64,000 nt of DNA from Micromussa lordhowensis (GCA_964020085.1 OZ026604.1:27026393-27090392), one strand, 5' to 3'; shown: positions 9,809 through 22,467, numbered from the stretch's first letter. The notes: generated by a model not told the origin, from the letters alone. Numbers and translations are program-made.

Positions 9809-10774
9809 TAAATCTTAGATACTTACAGTAAAAAAGAGAGGTATTAATAATAATACTTATGGTATCCGCAAAATCCGTGAAATCCGTTGCATATAGAGAA
9901 CTCTTATCAATTGGACAACTGTCATTTTAAACTGTAAGTTGCTGTAGCACTCTCATCCGCAAAATCCGTGAAATCCGCCACTGTTAGGAAATATTATCAA
10001 TTTGCTAACAGTCATGTCAAACTGTAAGTTGAAGAGCTCTAAAAGAAAACTCTATATAGGTCGGATCTCACGGATTTTGCAGAAGTGTACGAGAACTAAT
10101 TAATATTTTGTTTGCAGTTGACTTGATTTTCTGTGCTAACTGTTGCCTTTGTGGACTTCATTGGCATTTCAGAAGAGTTTAGCTCAAAAATGAATAAGGT
10201 TTCGAGACTGCTATGAACGGAACGATAAAAAACTTCTCCTTTTAAACATGCCCTTGTACAGAAATATTTTGATTTTACCAGAGTTCTTGTTACCTTTAGT
10301 GTTAACCAAAGCCTCAATAGGCACCTTTTTCTGTTGTGTGGTATACCATTGTTTATCGGTGCAGTTTGATCTTGACTTTAAAATTAAACAATCGCACTTT
10401 GATTCACAGCCTCTCTACTCAAAAGAGCAGCGTTTGTTTCATGAAGAAGATGCTACCAAGTAGTTGTCAGCGAGAACAATAGCCTTGATTAGGTCATGCT
10501 TAAAGCGCAGTGTAACTGCAGCTGAAATGATGTAATCGTTACATAATGAAATCTGTGGCACCTTTTATCTGGGTGGATAATTCTTAAAGAAAATTGATGC
10601 AATGGACATGACAATATTATTTTTAGCTCAGAGCGTTTGACGGGCCGCTACAAAGTCATTGTTGCTCTAAGAAAAGCGTCACAGTGTTACATACCAAATT
10701 AAACGCTGCTTGTTTCTATTTGAAGTTTGGGCGACTTTCAAATTTATTCCCCGTGATATCACATCTTCGAATCG

Positions 10775-10780
10775 TATAAA
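10775..10780 (+). promoter_or_regulatory. TATA box of the spliced unit gene, copy 2
   Basis: CGTATAAATC, 42 bp before the ATG. The same box occurs at 16231-16236 and 21702-21707 and is deleted in unit 1. Confidence 0.5.
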
Positions 10781-10821
10781 TCAGGAGCAATTCTGTTTTG
10801 TTCTGACCAGATCATTGCAAC

Positions 10822-11540
10822 ATGAACAGAGCAAGACTTCCCTGCAGACAACTGAACAGCCAGGCGATTAAGAGTTCGGTTTTATGCTACATAAGTCCAA
10901 TAGTTGCTGGGAAGTGTAGCATCGTGAGTGCAAAATGCGTTTGTAAAGTTACCGAAGATGGGTTTCAAACGGCGTGGAACAACGTGTGTAAGACACGAGA
11001 ACTTTGCGACGAGGCCATCTTTGGTGTGTATTTGTCTAAACTGCGCTTTCGCCGCTCGTTTGATTCATAAATATCTTGGAGATGTCTAAAGTCAATGTTC
11101 TTGTACTTTTAACAGGAGTTCGAAACGTGGCGTTTTTCTTTTCTGCAATAAGTGCACAAGGACCCCCAAAGGGTAAGGGGAAAAAGCAAGCAAGCGCGCC
11201 AGACCCCCAAAGTGATGACAGTAATGATGAAGTCGTAACACCAAGTCAAGTTGCCAGCAACGCAAGTCCAGTATGGCTTTCGAATCATTCGACTGTAGTA
11301 GACGAGAAACTACGTCCCACAATCAATTATTGGATAGCATTGACTACGCCCAACGGGGCCCCTGCAAACCCCATCTTCATACACCGTGCGCTTCTAGATT
11401 GTGACGAAGACAATGTAACAATAGAATTACTAAGTACTTTTCTAGCCAACAATAGAGGACAGATCATTCGAAGAGTTATGTTTATTACACCTCTTAAACG
11501 AGGTATTGTGAATAAAATTGCAAGAATCATTAACTTTTGA
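10822..11540 (+). CDS. Spliced unit gene, copy 2 (predicted 208 aa, unknown function)
   Basis: Exon 1 is 10822-11023, the inferred intron 11024-11115 (GTGTGT donor, pyrimidine-rich TTTTAACAG acceptor, 92 nt), and exon 2 11116-11540. The join keeps frame. Exon 1 is Cys-rich; exon 2 has a Lys/Pro/Ser-rich linker followed by a block with INYWIAL and a C-terminus ending NKIARIINF. A TATA box lies 42 bp before the ATG. It is divergent to nothing and convergent with the recombinase gene, whose stop is 86 bp away. No family is recognised. Its duplication together with the recombinase suggests a partner or accessory role (inference). Confidence 0.55.
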
Positions 11541-11626
11541 AATGAATTGGTCACGGTATTGCAATTTTTAGTTTAACGCAAAAGCACGATAAGCTTTCTG
11601 AGTAGCAGATATGTGTTCAGTTCAGT

Positions 11627-13342
11627 TCAGGTGTATGGCCCCGATAAAAATTTGAGTCCCGCCCTTTTCTTTAGAGAGTCTGCTGTTCTTCCCTCTTGAA
11701 ATTTCAAATCCGAATCTCTCAGAATAGCCGTCCACTGTCCATATCCATGTCTATTAATTCCTTTCTTGAGAAGATCGTCCTCATCTGCCGTGAATTTCAT
11801 CACCCGATGAAGTTTCTTCTGAATACGCAGGTTCTCAACTTTCCTGGGGGGAGACAAGCTTGCCTTTTCCGTAGTGTCAACCGAGAGTGTCGGGCTTAAA
11901 GTTGAATCACCAAACCTCGCCTGCACGTCTTCGTCTACTTCTGAACCCTTGCTTCCTTGAAGCTTTTGTAGACACTCGTGAGCCTTCACGGCAACTTCGC
12001 GCGATCTCCGCTTTTGATAGTGAACTTTGGCAACAGCAGAACTGTGTTTTTGGTCTTCCGACAATATCCTTTGCTCTTCGCTGGTGAGCTGATTGAGGCT
12101 TTCCGTTTCGACAATTTGGCGATAACGCGTAGGATGAATGTATTTTCCAATTGCATCAAACACCAGTTTGCTCATGATCTCGCCCAATTTACCATGTTGA
12201 CCTCCATTTCTGTTGACGAGAACGAAGTCACACTGGGGTTTAAGCAATGGTCTGACGTAAGACATGTAGCCATTGAGCACTTGCATGTTTGCATCGGACA
12301 GAATCAAAGAATCGAATCCATACTTTCCAGCAGTCTTGAACGTTTTCTGATCAATGAATCCACCCTTTTCCTTAGCTGCAGTAATCATTTCCATCGTCAA
12401 ATATTGATAGGTCATGGGACGTGATCCCTTCACTTTGATGAACAGATACATGGCTACAAACCTCGTGGCGAATGTCAAGTCTGAGGGGTTAACTTGAGCT
12501 GGACCCGATTTGCAAATCTTCACGGTATTCTCGTAGCGCGGCAGATGGAACTTCACGACTTCCAACAATTCCTCCATTGTTGCCCAGTGGCCTCTTGCTT
12601 CCAGTGTCTCAATGTCTAAATCTTGTGTCCACTGCAATCTCATCATCTTTGCAACTGTCTTTCGCGCTCTTTTGAGGTACAACTCTGTTGCAGAGAATTT
12701 TTGAAAAACGGCCTCTGATGCGCCATGAAGTTTTCTGAAGTCGATCATTTCAGAAATAGCATCTATGTAGCCCAAACGTCCACCATGGCCGAGCTTGCAG
12801 TCGTCTTGTAAGTAGTCGATAAACTTGAACAACAAATTTGGAGAACACAAACCAAAGTCCACCACGTCAAAAGTCAACTCTTCCTCGTCTTCACAACAAA
12901 ATCTAAGAAACTTGAAGCATCTTGAAACTATCTGTTGGGCTGCACGATCTTTCTTGTAACCGCCACCACTTCCAGTCAACCATTTCGTGAATACTTCGCC
13001 AATGTCACACGATAACGAAAACGAGGGAAGTAACTTCACGGCATGCTTTGTGGTCTCACTTGTTTGATCTTGAATAGTGTTCATCATTGAAACATTTCTT
13101 GCTAGCTTTAGTGAATCTGTGATTTCTGTCAAATTGGGCTTTTCATCAAAATAAAAGAACCAACTGTGCTTGTTATTAACATGTTTTCTGCACCCTCTTT
13201 GACTGTGAAATCCATCATGCTCACACTCTTGTATTGGGCAGTGAAACAAGCTGTCGGTTTCATCCTTTTCCAAGTGAAGCCGTTTCGGTTTGGGTGATGC
13301 TCCATCGATATCCGACCAATTGACTTTGCACTTCTTGCTCAT
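11627..13342 (-). CDS. C2H2-tyrosine recombinase-Myb protein, copy 2 (571 aa)
   Basis: A C2H2 finger lies at residues 35-59 (C35, C40, H54, H59), followed by a helical N-terminal or core-binding region (about 100-270). The catalytic domain (about 285-450) has Arg308 (GSRPMTYQYL), a HPTR box with His403 and Arg406, His433 (QKHSS) and Tyr442 (KVHYQ) as candidate nucleophile; these fit the R..HxxR..H/W..Y set of tyrosine recombinases. A C-terminal Myb/SANT domain (about 515-565, KFTADEDDLLKKG, GYGQWTAIL, RTADSLKKR) resembles the TRF-type telomere-binding Myb. The assignment rests on motif reading, not a search. Expected role: nuclear site-specific recombination that integrates or excises the element. 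The gene is followed upstream by the minisatellite array. Confidence 0.75.
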   Translation of the reverse strand: MSKKCKVNWSDIDGASPKPKRLHLEKDETDSLFHCPIQECEHDGFHSQRGCRKHVNNKHSWFFYFDEKPNLTEITDSLKLARNVSMMNTIQDQTSETTKHAVKLLPSFSLSCDIGEVFTKWLTGSGGGYKKDRAAQQIVSRCFKFLRFCCEDEEELTFDVVDFGLCSPNLLFKFIDYLQDDCKLGHGGRLGYIDAISEMIDFRKLHGASEAVFQKFSATELYLKRARKTVAKMMRLQWTQDLDIETLEARGHWATMEELLEVVKFHLPRYENTVKICKSGPAQVNPSDLTFATRFVAMYLFIKVKGSRPMTYQYLTMEMITAAKEKGGFIDQKTFKTAGKYGFDSLILSDANMQVLNGYMSYVRPLLKPQCDFVLVNRNGGQHGKLGEIMSKLVFDAIGKYIHPTRYRQIVETESLNQLTSEEQRILSEDQKHSSAVAKVHYQKRRSREVAVKAHECLQKLQGSKGSEVDEDVQARFGDSTLSPTLSVDTTEKASLSPPRKVENLRIQKKLHRVMKFTADEDDLLKKGINRHGYGQWTAILRDSDLKFQEGRTADSLKKRAGLKFLSGPYT

Positions 13343-13576
13343 TTTGGCTTTTTAAGAGCATTTGGCCAACACGATCTCCTTGAAAGCTGAACCATAATCA
13401 AGGAGCGGATGACAAGCAAAGGAACTGCATATATGTTTATATTTGCCAAGGCATGCCCTTACTTGCCCGCCCTCATTACTATTGTGCAAAATTCATGACA
13501 GTGACATGCAAGCAAACTCGCCCAAGCAGGTCTGAGAGTGCCCTATTGTTTGCCTCATTTACAAAGGGTACTTTAA

Positions 13577-14525
13577 TTTGGGAACAACATGGGAATGCAT
13601 AGAAAAATGGTCCGAAATATGTTTCCAGATGACCAATTTGGGAACAATATGTTCTCTTCACATAGAGGAACTTGGAACAAAAAAGTGTCCTACATTAGCA
13701 ATTTGGGAACAATGTGTTCCATTCACAGATAGGAACTCGGAACAAAACAGTCCTAAGTGAACAATTTAGGAACAATGTGTTCCATTTACAGAGAGGAACT
13801 CGGAACAAAACAGTCCCAAATGATCAATTTGGGAACAATGTCTTCCATTTACAGAGAGGAACTCGGAACAAAACAGTCCTAAATGATCAATTGGGGGAAC
13901 AATGTGTTCCATATGCAGAGAGGAACTCGGAACAAAACAGTCCTGAATGAACAATTTAGGAACAATGTGTTCCATTTTACAGAGAGGAACTCGGAACAAA
14001 ACAGTCCTAAATGAACAATTTGGGAACAATGTGTTCCATTCGCAGAGAGGAACTCGGAACAAAACAGTCCTAAATGACCAATTTGGCAACAATGTGTTCC
14101 ATTCGCAGAGAGGAACTCGGAACAAAACAGTCCTAAATGAACAATTTAGGAACAATGTGTTCCATTTACAGAGAGGAACTCGGAACAAAACAGTCCTAAA
14201 TGACTAATTTGGGAACAATGTGTTCCATTCACAGAGAGGAACTCGGAACAAAACAGTCCTAAATGACCAATTTGGGAACAATGTGTTCCATTCACAGAGA
14301 GGAACTCGGAACAAAACAGTCCTAATTTATCAATTTAGGAACAATGTGTTCCATGCACTGATAGGAATTCGGAACAAAACAGTCCTAATTTATCAATTTA
14401 GGAACAATGTGTTCCATGCACTGATAGGAATTCGGAACAAAACAGTCCTAATTTATCAATTTAGGAACAATGTGTTCCATTTACAATTGGGAACTCGGAA
14501 CGAAATGTTCCCCTTTTACACTAGA
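13577..14525. repeat. 63-bp minisatellite, array 2
   Basis: Copy of array 1 in unit 2, with the same order of variant repeats. Confidence 0.9.
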
Positions 14526-15210
14526 GTGAACGTTTTGTTCCTATCTTGTAAAAAATCTGGTCCTCTTATAGTCAACAGGAACACAAAAACGAGGAACAGT
14601 CGATACTAGAGGAACGTTCCTTTTGGAATATAGGAACAGCCAACGAAACTTAAAATCAGCGAAAAAACAAGTCAAAGACTAAAGAAAAGCTCAAAAATGT
14701 GTAAGCCAAGCGCTTAGGTAAAATGGAAACAATCTTCAAAATCTGGTGAAGTTCTTTTCACTCAAAGGTAGCAAAACGCGCTATGATGAATTTTTGGGAA
14801 ATGTATAGAATCGTTTCCCAAATGTCCCCGTTCCCTTAGTGACTTTAAGAATATACTTAATATTTATAAGCCATACTTACAGTAATAAAGAGAAGACTAC
14901 ATAGTTAACATATTCATATCTCCGTAAAATCCTTAAAATCCGTGTCAATTAGAATATCTTACTAAGTGGCCGACTGCCATTTGAAACTGGAAGTTCACAC
15001 CCTCTCTAAAAGATCCAAATAGGACGGAATTCACGGATTTTGCGGAATTGCTTGCCAGACTGGCATTTAGAACTGGAAGTTTAGACTGTCACAAAAAATA
15101 TCCAAATGCAGTGGATTTCACGGATTTTGCGGAAATGTTTTTATTTAAATATATATATACATACTTACAGTTCAAAAGAAAAGTAATTGATTATTATTAT
15201 TATTTTTATT

Positions 15211-15241
<31 letters not shown>

Positions 15242-16277
15242 TTATTATCATTATTATTATTATTATTATTATTTAAATCTTAGATACTTACAGTAAAAAA
15301 GAGAGGTATTAATAATAATACTTATGGTATCCGCAAAATCCGTGAAATCCGTTGCATATAGAGAACTCTTATCAATTGGACAACTGTCATTTTAAACTGT
15401 AAGTTGCTGTAGCACTCTCATCCGCAAAATCCGTGAAATCCGCCACTGTTAGGAAATATTATCAATTTGCTAACAGTCATGTCAAACTGTAAGTTGAAGA
15501 GCTCTAAAAGAAAACTCTATATAGGTCGGATCTTGCAGAAGTGTACGAGAACTAATTAATATTTTGTTTGCAGTTGACTTGATTTTCTGTGCTAACTGTT
15601 GCCTTTGTGGACTTCATTGGCATTTCAGAAGAGTTTAGCTCAAAAATGAATAAGGTTTCGAGACTGCTATGAACGGAACGATCAAAAACTTCTCCTTTTA
15701 AACATGCCCTTGTACAGAAATATTTTGATTTTACCAGAGTTCTTGTTACCTTTAGTGTTAACCAAAGCCTCAATAGGCACCTTTTTCTGTTGTGTGGTAT
15801 ACCATTGTTTATCGGTGCAGTTTGATCTTGACTTTAAAATTAAACAATCGCACTTTGATTCACAGCCTCTCTACTCAAAAGAGCAGCGTTTGTTTCATGA
15901 AGAAGATGCTACCAAGTAGTTGTCAGCGAGAACAATAGCCTTGATTAGGTCATGCTTAAAGCGCAGTGTAACTGCAGCTGAAATGATGTAATCGTTACAT
16001 AATGAAATCTGTGGCACCTTTTATCTGGGTGGATAATTCTTAAAGAAAATTGATGCAATGGACATGACAATATTATTTTTAGCTCAGAGCGTTTGACGGG
16101 CCGCTACAAAGTCATTGTTGCTCTAAGAAAAGCGTCACAGTGTTACATACCAAATTAAACGCTGCTTGTTTCTATTTGAAGTTTGGGCGACTTTCAAATT
16201 TATTCCCCGTGATATCACATCTTCGAATCGTATAAATCAGGAGCAATTCTGTTTTGTTCTGACCAGATCATTGCAAC

Positions 16278-16996
16278 ATGAACAGAGCAAGACTTCCCTG
16301 CAGACAACTGAACAGCCAGGCGATTAAGAGTTCGGTTTTATGCTACATAAGTCCAATAGTTGCTGGGAAGTGTAGCATCGTGAGTGCAAAATGCGTTTGT
16401 AAAGTTACCGAAGATGGGTTTCAAACGGCGTGGAACAACGTGTGTAAGACACGAGAACTTTGCGACGAGGCCATCTTTGGTGTGTATTTGTCTAAACTGC
16501 GCTTTCGCCGCTCGTTTGATTCATAAATATCTTGGAGATGTCTAAAGTCAATGTTCTTGTACTTTTAACAGGAGTTCGAAACGTGGCGTTTTTCTTTTCT
16601 GCAATAAGTGCACAAGGACCCCCAAAGGGTAAGGGGAAAAAGCAAGCAAGCGCGCCAGACCCCCAAAGTGATGACAGTAATGATGAAGTCGTAACACCAA
16701 GTCAAGTTGCCAGCAACGCAAGTCCAGTATGGCTTTCGAATCATTCGACTGTAGTAGACGAGAAACTACGTCCCACAATCAATTATTGGATAGCATTGAC
16801 TACGCCCAACGGGGCCCCTGCAAACCCCATCTTCATACACCGTGCGCTTCTAGATTGTGACGAAGACAATGTAACAATAGAATTACTAAGTACTTTTCTA
16901 GCCAGCAATAGAGGACAGATCATTCGAAGAGTTATGTTTATTACACCTCTTAAACGAGGTATTGTGAATAAAATTGCAAGAATCATTAACTTTTGA
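16278..16996 (+). CDS. Spliced unit gene, copy 3
   Basis: Same structure as copy 2: exon 1 16278-16479, intron 16480-16571, exon 2 16572-16996. The predicted product is nearly identical, differing from copy 2 by Ser for Asn in LASNRG. Confidence 0.55.
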
Positions 16997-17082
16997 AATG
17001 AATTGGTCACGGTATTGCAATTTTTAGTTTAACGCAAAAGCACGATAAGCTTTCTGAGTAGCAGATATGTGTTCAGTTCAGT

Positions 17083-18798
17083 TCAGGTGTATGGCCCCGA
17101 TAAAAATTTGAGTCCCGCCCTTTTCTTTAGAGAGTCTGCTGTTCTTCCCTCTTGAAATTTCAAATCCGAATCTCTCAGAATAGCCGTCCACTGTCCATAT
17201 CCATGTCTATTAATTCCTTTCTTGAGAAGATCGTCCTCATCTGCCGTGAATTTCATCACCCGATGAAGTTTCTTCTGAATACGCAGGTTCTCAACTTTCC
17301 TGGGGGGAGACAAGCTTGCCTTTTCCGTAGTGTCAACCGAGAGTGTCGGGCTTAAAGTTGAATCACCAAACCTCGCCTGCACGTCTTCGTCTACTTCTGA
17401 ACCCTTGCTTCCTTGAAGCTTTTGTAGACACTCGTGAGCCTTCACGGCAACTTCGCGCGATCTCCGCTTTTGATAGTGAACTTTGGCAACAGCAGAACTG
17501 TGTTTTTGGTCTTCCGACAATATCCTTTGCTCTTCGCTGGTGAGCTGATTGAGGCTTTCCGTTTCGACAATTTGGCGATAACGCGTAGGATGAATGTATT
17601 TTCCAATTGCATCAAACACCAGTTTGCTCATGATCTCGCCCAATTTACCATGTTGACCTCCATTTCTGTTGACGAGAACGAAGTCACACTGGGGTTTAAG
17701 CAATGGTCTGACGTAAGACATGTAGCCATTGAGCACTTGCATGTTTGCATCGGACAGAATCAAAGAATCGAATCCATACTTTCCAGCAGTCTTGAACGTT
17801 TTCTGATCAATGAATCCACCCTTTTCCTTAGCTGCAGTAATCATTTCCATCGTCAAATATTGATAGGTCATGGGACGTGATCCCTTCACTTTGATGAACA
17901 GATACATGGCTACAAACCTCGTGGCGAATGTCAAGTCTGAGGGGTTAACTTGAGCTGGACCCGATTTGCAAATCTTCACGGTATTCTCGTAGCGCGGCAG
18001 ATGGAACTTCACGACTTCCAACAATTCCTCCATTGTTGCCCAGTGGCCTCTTGCTTCCAGTGTCTCAATGTCTAAATCTTGTGTCCACTGCAATCTCATC
18101 ATCTTTGCAACTGTCTTTCGCGCTCTTTTGAGGTACAACTCTGTTGCAGAGAATTTTTGAAAAACGACCTCTGATGCGCCATGAAGTTTTCTGAAGTCGA
18201 TCATTTCAGAAATAGCATCTATGTAGCCCAAACGTCCACCATGGCCGAGCTTGCAGTCGTCTTGTAAGTAGTCGATAAACTTGAACAACAAATTTGGAGA
18301 ACACAAACCAAAGTCCACCACGTCAAAAGTCAACTCTTCCTCGTCTTCACAACAAAATCTAAGAAACTTGAAGCATCTTGAAACTATCTGTTGGGCTGCA
18401 CGATCTTTCTTGTAACCGCCACCACTTCCAGTCAACCATTTCGTGAATACTTCGCCAATGTCACACGATAACGAAAACGAGGGAAGTAACTTCACGGCAT
18501 GCTTTGTGGTCTCACTTGTTTGATCTTGAATAGTGTTCATCATTGAAACATTTCTTGCTAGCTTTAGTGAATCTGTGATTTCTGTCAAATTGGGCTTTTC
18601 ATCAAAATAAAAGAACCAACTGTGCTTGTTATTAACATGTTTTCTGCACCCTCTTTGACTGTGAAATCCATCATGCTCACACTCTTGTATTGGGCAGTGA
18701 AACAAGCTGTCGGTTTCATCCTTTTCCAAGTGAAGCCGTTTCGGTTTGGGTGATGCTCCATCGATATCCGACCAATTGACTTTGCACTTCTTGCTCAT
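17083..18798 (-). CDS. C2H2-tyrosine recombinase-Myb protein, copy 3 (571 aa)
   Basis: Intact and nearly identical to copy 2; a visible change is Val for Ala in SEVVFQ (residue 211). Finger, Arg308, HPTR, His433, Tyr442 and the Myb domain are all retained. Confidence 0.75.
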   Translation of the reverse strand: MSKKCKVNWSDIDGASPKPKRLHLEKDETDSLFHCPIQECEHDGFHSQRGCRKHVNNKHSWFFYFDEKPNLTEITDSLKLARNVSMMNTIQDQTSETTKHAVKLLPSFSLSCDIGEVFTKWLTGSGGGYKKDRAAQQIVSRCFKFLRFCCEDEEELTFDVVDFGLCSPNLLFKFIDYLQDDCKLGHGGRLGYIDAISEMIDFRKLHGASEVVFQKFSATELYLKRARKTVAKMMRLQWTQDLDIETLEARGHWATMEELLEVVKFHLPRYENTVKICKSGPAQVNPSDLTFATRFVAMYLFIKVKGSRPMTYQYLTMEMITAAKEKGGFIDQKTFKTAGKYGFDSLILSDANMQVLNGYMSYVRPLLKPQCDFVLVNRNGGQHGKLGEIMSKLVFDAIGKYIHPTRYRQIVETESLNQLTSEEQRILSEDQKHSSAVAKVHYQKRRSREVAVKAHECLQKLQGSKGSEVDEDVQARFGDSTLSPTLSVDTTEKASLSPPRKVENLRIQKKLHRVMKFTADEDDLLKKGINRHGYGQWTAILRDSDLKFQEGRTADSLKKRAGLKFLSGPYT

Positions 18799-19032
18799 TT
18801 TGGCTTTTTAAGAGCATTTGGCCAACACGATCTCCTTGAAAGCTGAACCATAATCAAGGAGCGGATGACAAGCAAAGGAACTGCATATATGTTTATATTT
18901 GCCAAGGCATGCCCTTACTTGCCCGCCCTCATTACTATTGTGCAAAATTCATGACAGTGACATGCAAGCAAACTCGCCCAAGCAGGTCTGAGAGTGCCCT
19001 ATTGTTTGCCTCATTTACAAAGGGTACTTTAA

Positions 19033-19981
19033 TTTGGGAACAACATGGGAATGCATAGAAAAATGGTCCGAAATATGTTTCCAGATGACCAATTTGGGAA
19101 CAATATGTTCTCTTCACATAGAGGAACTTGGAACAAAAAAGTGTCCTACATTAGCAATTTGGGAACAATGTGTTCCATTCACAGATAGGAACTCGGAACA
19201 AAACAGTCCTAAGTGAACAATTTAGGAACAATGTGTTCCATTTACAGAGAGGAACTCGGAACAAAACAGTCCCAAATGATCAATTTGGGAACAATGTCTT
19301 CCATTTACAGAGAGGAACTCGGAACAAAACAGTCCTAAATGATCAATTGGGGGAACAATGTGTTCCATATGCAGAGAGGAACTCGGAACAAAACAGTCCT
19401 GAATGAACAATTTAGGAACAATGTGTTCCATTTTACAGAGAGGAACTCGGAACAAAACAGTCCTAAATGAACAATTTGGGAACAATGTGTTCCATTCGCA
19501 GAGAGGAACTCGGAACAAAACAGTCCTAAATGACCAATTTGGCAACAATGTGTTCCATTCGCAGAGAGGAACTCGGAACAAAACAGTCCTAAATGAACAA
19601 TTTAGGAACAATGTGTTCCATTTACAGAGAGGAACTCGGAACAAAACAGTCCTAAATGACTAATTTGGGAACAATGTGTTCCATTCACAGAGAGGAACTC
19701 GGAACAAAACAGTCCTAAATGACCAATTTGGGAACAATGTGTTCCATTCACAGAGAGGAACTCGGAACAAAACAGTCCTAATTTATCAATTTAGGAACAA
19801 TGTGTTCCATGCACTGATAGGAATTCGGAACAAAACAGTCCTAATTTATCAATTTAGGAACAATGTGTTCCATGCACTGATAGGAATTCGGAACAAAACA
19901 GTCCTAATTTATCAATTTAGGAACAATGTGTTCCATTTACAATTGGGAACTCGGAACGAAATGTTCCCCTTTTACACTAGA
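19033..19981. repeat. 63-bp minisatellite, array 3
   Basis: Copy of array 1 in unit 3, nearly base-for-base the same as array 2. Confidence 0.9.
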
Positions 19982-20666
19982 GTGAACGTTTTGTTCCTAT
20001 CTTGTAAAAAATCTGGTCCTCTTATAGTCAACAGGAACACAAAAACGAGGAACAGTCGATACTAGAGGAACGTTCCTTTTGGAATATAGGAACAGCCAAC
20101 GAAACTTAAAATCAGCGAAAAAACAAGTCAAAGACTAAAGAAAAGCTCAAAAATGTGTAAGCCAAGCGCTTAGGTAAAATGGAAACAATCTTCAAAATCT
20201 GGTGAAGTTCTTTTCACTCAAAGGTAGCAAAACGCGCTATGATGAATTTTTGGGAAATGTATAGAATCGTTTCCCAAATGTCCCCGTTCCCTTAGTGACT
20301 TTAAGAATATACTTAATATTTATAAGCCATACTTACAGTAATAAAGAGAAGACTACATAGTTAACATATTCATATCTCCGTAAAATCCTTAAAATCCGTG
20401 TCAATTAGAATATCTTACTAAGTGGCCGACTGCCATTTGAAACTGGAAGTTCACACCCTCTCTAAAAGATCCAAATAGGACGGAATTCACGGATTTTGCG
20501 GAATTGCTTGCCAGACTGGCATTTAGAACTGGAAGTTTAGACTGTCACAAAAAATATCCAAATGCAGTGGATTTCACGGATTTTGCGGAAATGTTTTTAT
20601 TTAAATATATATATACATACTTACAGTTCAAAAGAAAAGTAATTGATTATTATTATTATTTTTATT

Positions 20667-20697
<31 letters not shown>

Positions 20698-20703
20698 TTA
20701 TTA

Positions 20704-20735
<32 letters not shown>

Positions 20736-21748
20736 TAAATCTTAGATACTTACAGTAAAAAAGAGAGGTATTAATAATAATACTTATGGTATCCGCAAAA
20801 TCCGTGAAATCCGTTGCATATAGAGAACTCTTATCAATTGGACAACTGTCATTTTAAACTGTAAGTTGCTGTAGCACTCTCATCCGCAAAATCCGTGAAA
20901 TCCGCCACTGTTAGGAAATATTATCAATTTGCTAACAGTCATGTCAAACTGTAAGTTGAAGAGCTCTAAAAGAAAACTCTATATAGGTCGGATCTCACGG
21001 ATTTTGCAGAAGTGTACGAGAACTAATTAATATTTTGTTTGCAGTTGACTTGATTTTCTGTGCTAACTGTTGCCTTTGTGGACTTCATTGGCATTTCAGA
21101 AGAGTTTAGCTCAAAAATGAATAAGGTTTCGAGACTGCTATGAACGGAACGATCAAAAACTTCTCCTTTTAAACATGCCCTTGTACAGAAATATTTTGAT
21201 TTTACCAGAGTTCTTGTTACCTTTAGTGTTAACCAAAGCCTCAATAGGCACCTTTTTCTGTTGTGTGGTATACCATTGTTTATCGGTGCAGTTTGATCTT
21301 GACTTTAAAATTAAACAATCGCACTTTGATTCACAGCCTCTCTACTCAAAAGAGCAGCGTTTGTTTCATGAAGAAGATGCTACCAAGTAGTTTTCAGCGA
21401 GAACAATAGCCTTGATTAGGTCATGCTTAAAGCGCAGTGTAACTGCAGCTGAAATGATGTAATCGTTACATAATGAAATCTGTGGCACCTTTTATCTGGG
21501 TGGATAATTCTTAAAGAAAATTGATGCAATGGACATGACAATATTATTTTTAGCTCAGAGCGTTTGACGGGCCGCTACAAAGTCATTGTTGCTCTAAGAA
21601 AAGCGTCACAGTGTTACATACCAAATTAAACGCTGCTTGTTTCTATTTGAAGTTTGGGCGACTTTCAAATTTATTCCCCGTGATATCACATCTTCGAATC
21701 GTATAAATCAGGAGCAATTCTGTTTTGTTCTGACCAGATCATTGCAAC

Positions 21749-22467
21749 ATGAACAGAGCAAGACTTCCCTGCAGACAACTGAACAGCCAGGCGATTAAGA
21801 GTTCGGTTTTATGCTACATAAGTCCAATAGTTGCTGGGAAGTGTAGCATCGTGAGTGCAAAATGCGTTTGTAAAGTTACCGAAGATGGGTTTCAAACGGC
21901 GTGGAACAACGTGTGTAAGACACGAGAACTTTGCGACGAGGCCATCTTTGGTGTGTATTTGTCTAAACTGCGCTTTCGCCGCTCGTTTGATTCATAAATA
22001 TCTTGGAGATGTCTAAAGTCAATGTTCTTGTACTTTTAACAGGAGTTCGAAACGTGGCGTTTTTCTTTTCTGCAATAAGTGCACAAGGACCCCCAAAGGG
22101 TAAGGGGAAAAAGCAAGCAAGCGCGCCAGACCCCCAAAGTGATGACAGTAATGATGAAGTCGTAACACCAAGTCAAGTTGCCAGCAACGCAAGTCCAGTA
22201 TGGCTTTCGAATCATTCGACTGTAGTAGACGAGAAACTACGTCCCACAATCAATTATTGGATAGCATTGACTACGCCCAACGGGGCCCCTGCAAACCCCA
22301 TCTTCATACACCGTGCGCTTCTAGATTGTGACGAAGACAATGTAACAATAGAATTACTAAGTACTTTTCTAGCCAGCAATAGAGGACAGATCATTCGAAG
22401 AGTTATGTTTATTACACCTCTTAAACGAGGTATTGTGAATAAAATTGCAAGAATCATTAACTTTTGA
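21749..22467 (+). CDS. Spliced unit gene, copy 4
   Basis: Exon 1 21749-21950, intron 21951-22042, exon 2 22043-22467. The product appears the same as in copy 3. Confidence 0.55.

Larger units (their letters stand above)
8766..14808. repeat. Tandem unit 2 (6.04 kb)
   Basis: Same content as unit 1 with an intact recombinase gene and full promoter for the spliced gene. It is longer because a LINE 3' fragment (about 9184-9755) lies in the ATT microsatellite. Confidence 0.9.
14809..20264. repeat. Tandem unit 3 (5.46 kb)
   Basis: Intact recombinase and spliced gene, no LINE insertion. A few point differences from units 2 and 4 argue against a pure assembly duplication. Confidence 0.9.

Noticed and set aside
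10096..10463. Overlapping 71- to 73-codon frames upstream of the spliced unit gene
   Set aside because: The two strands are open over the same bases, there is no recognisable domain, and the region looks like promoter-proximal spacer.
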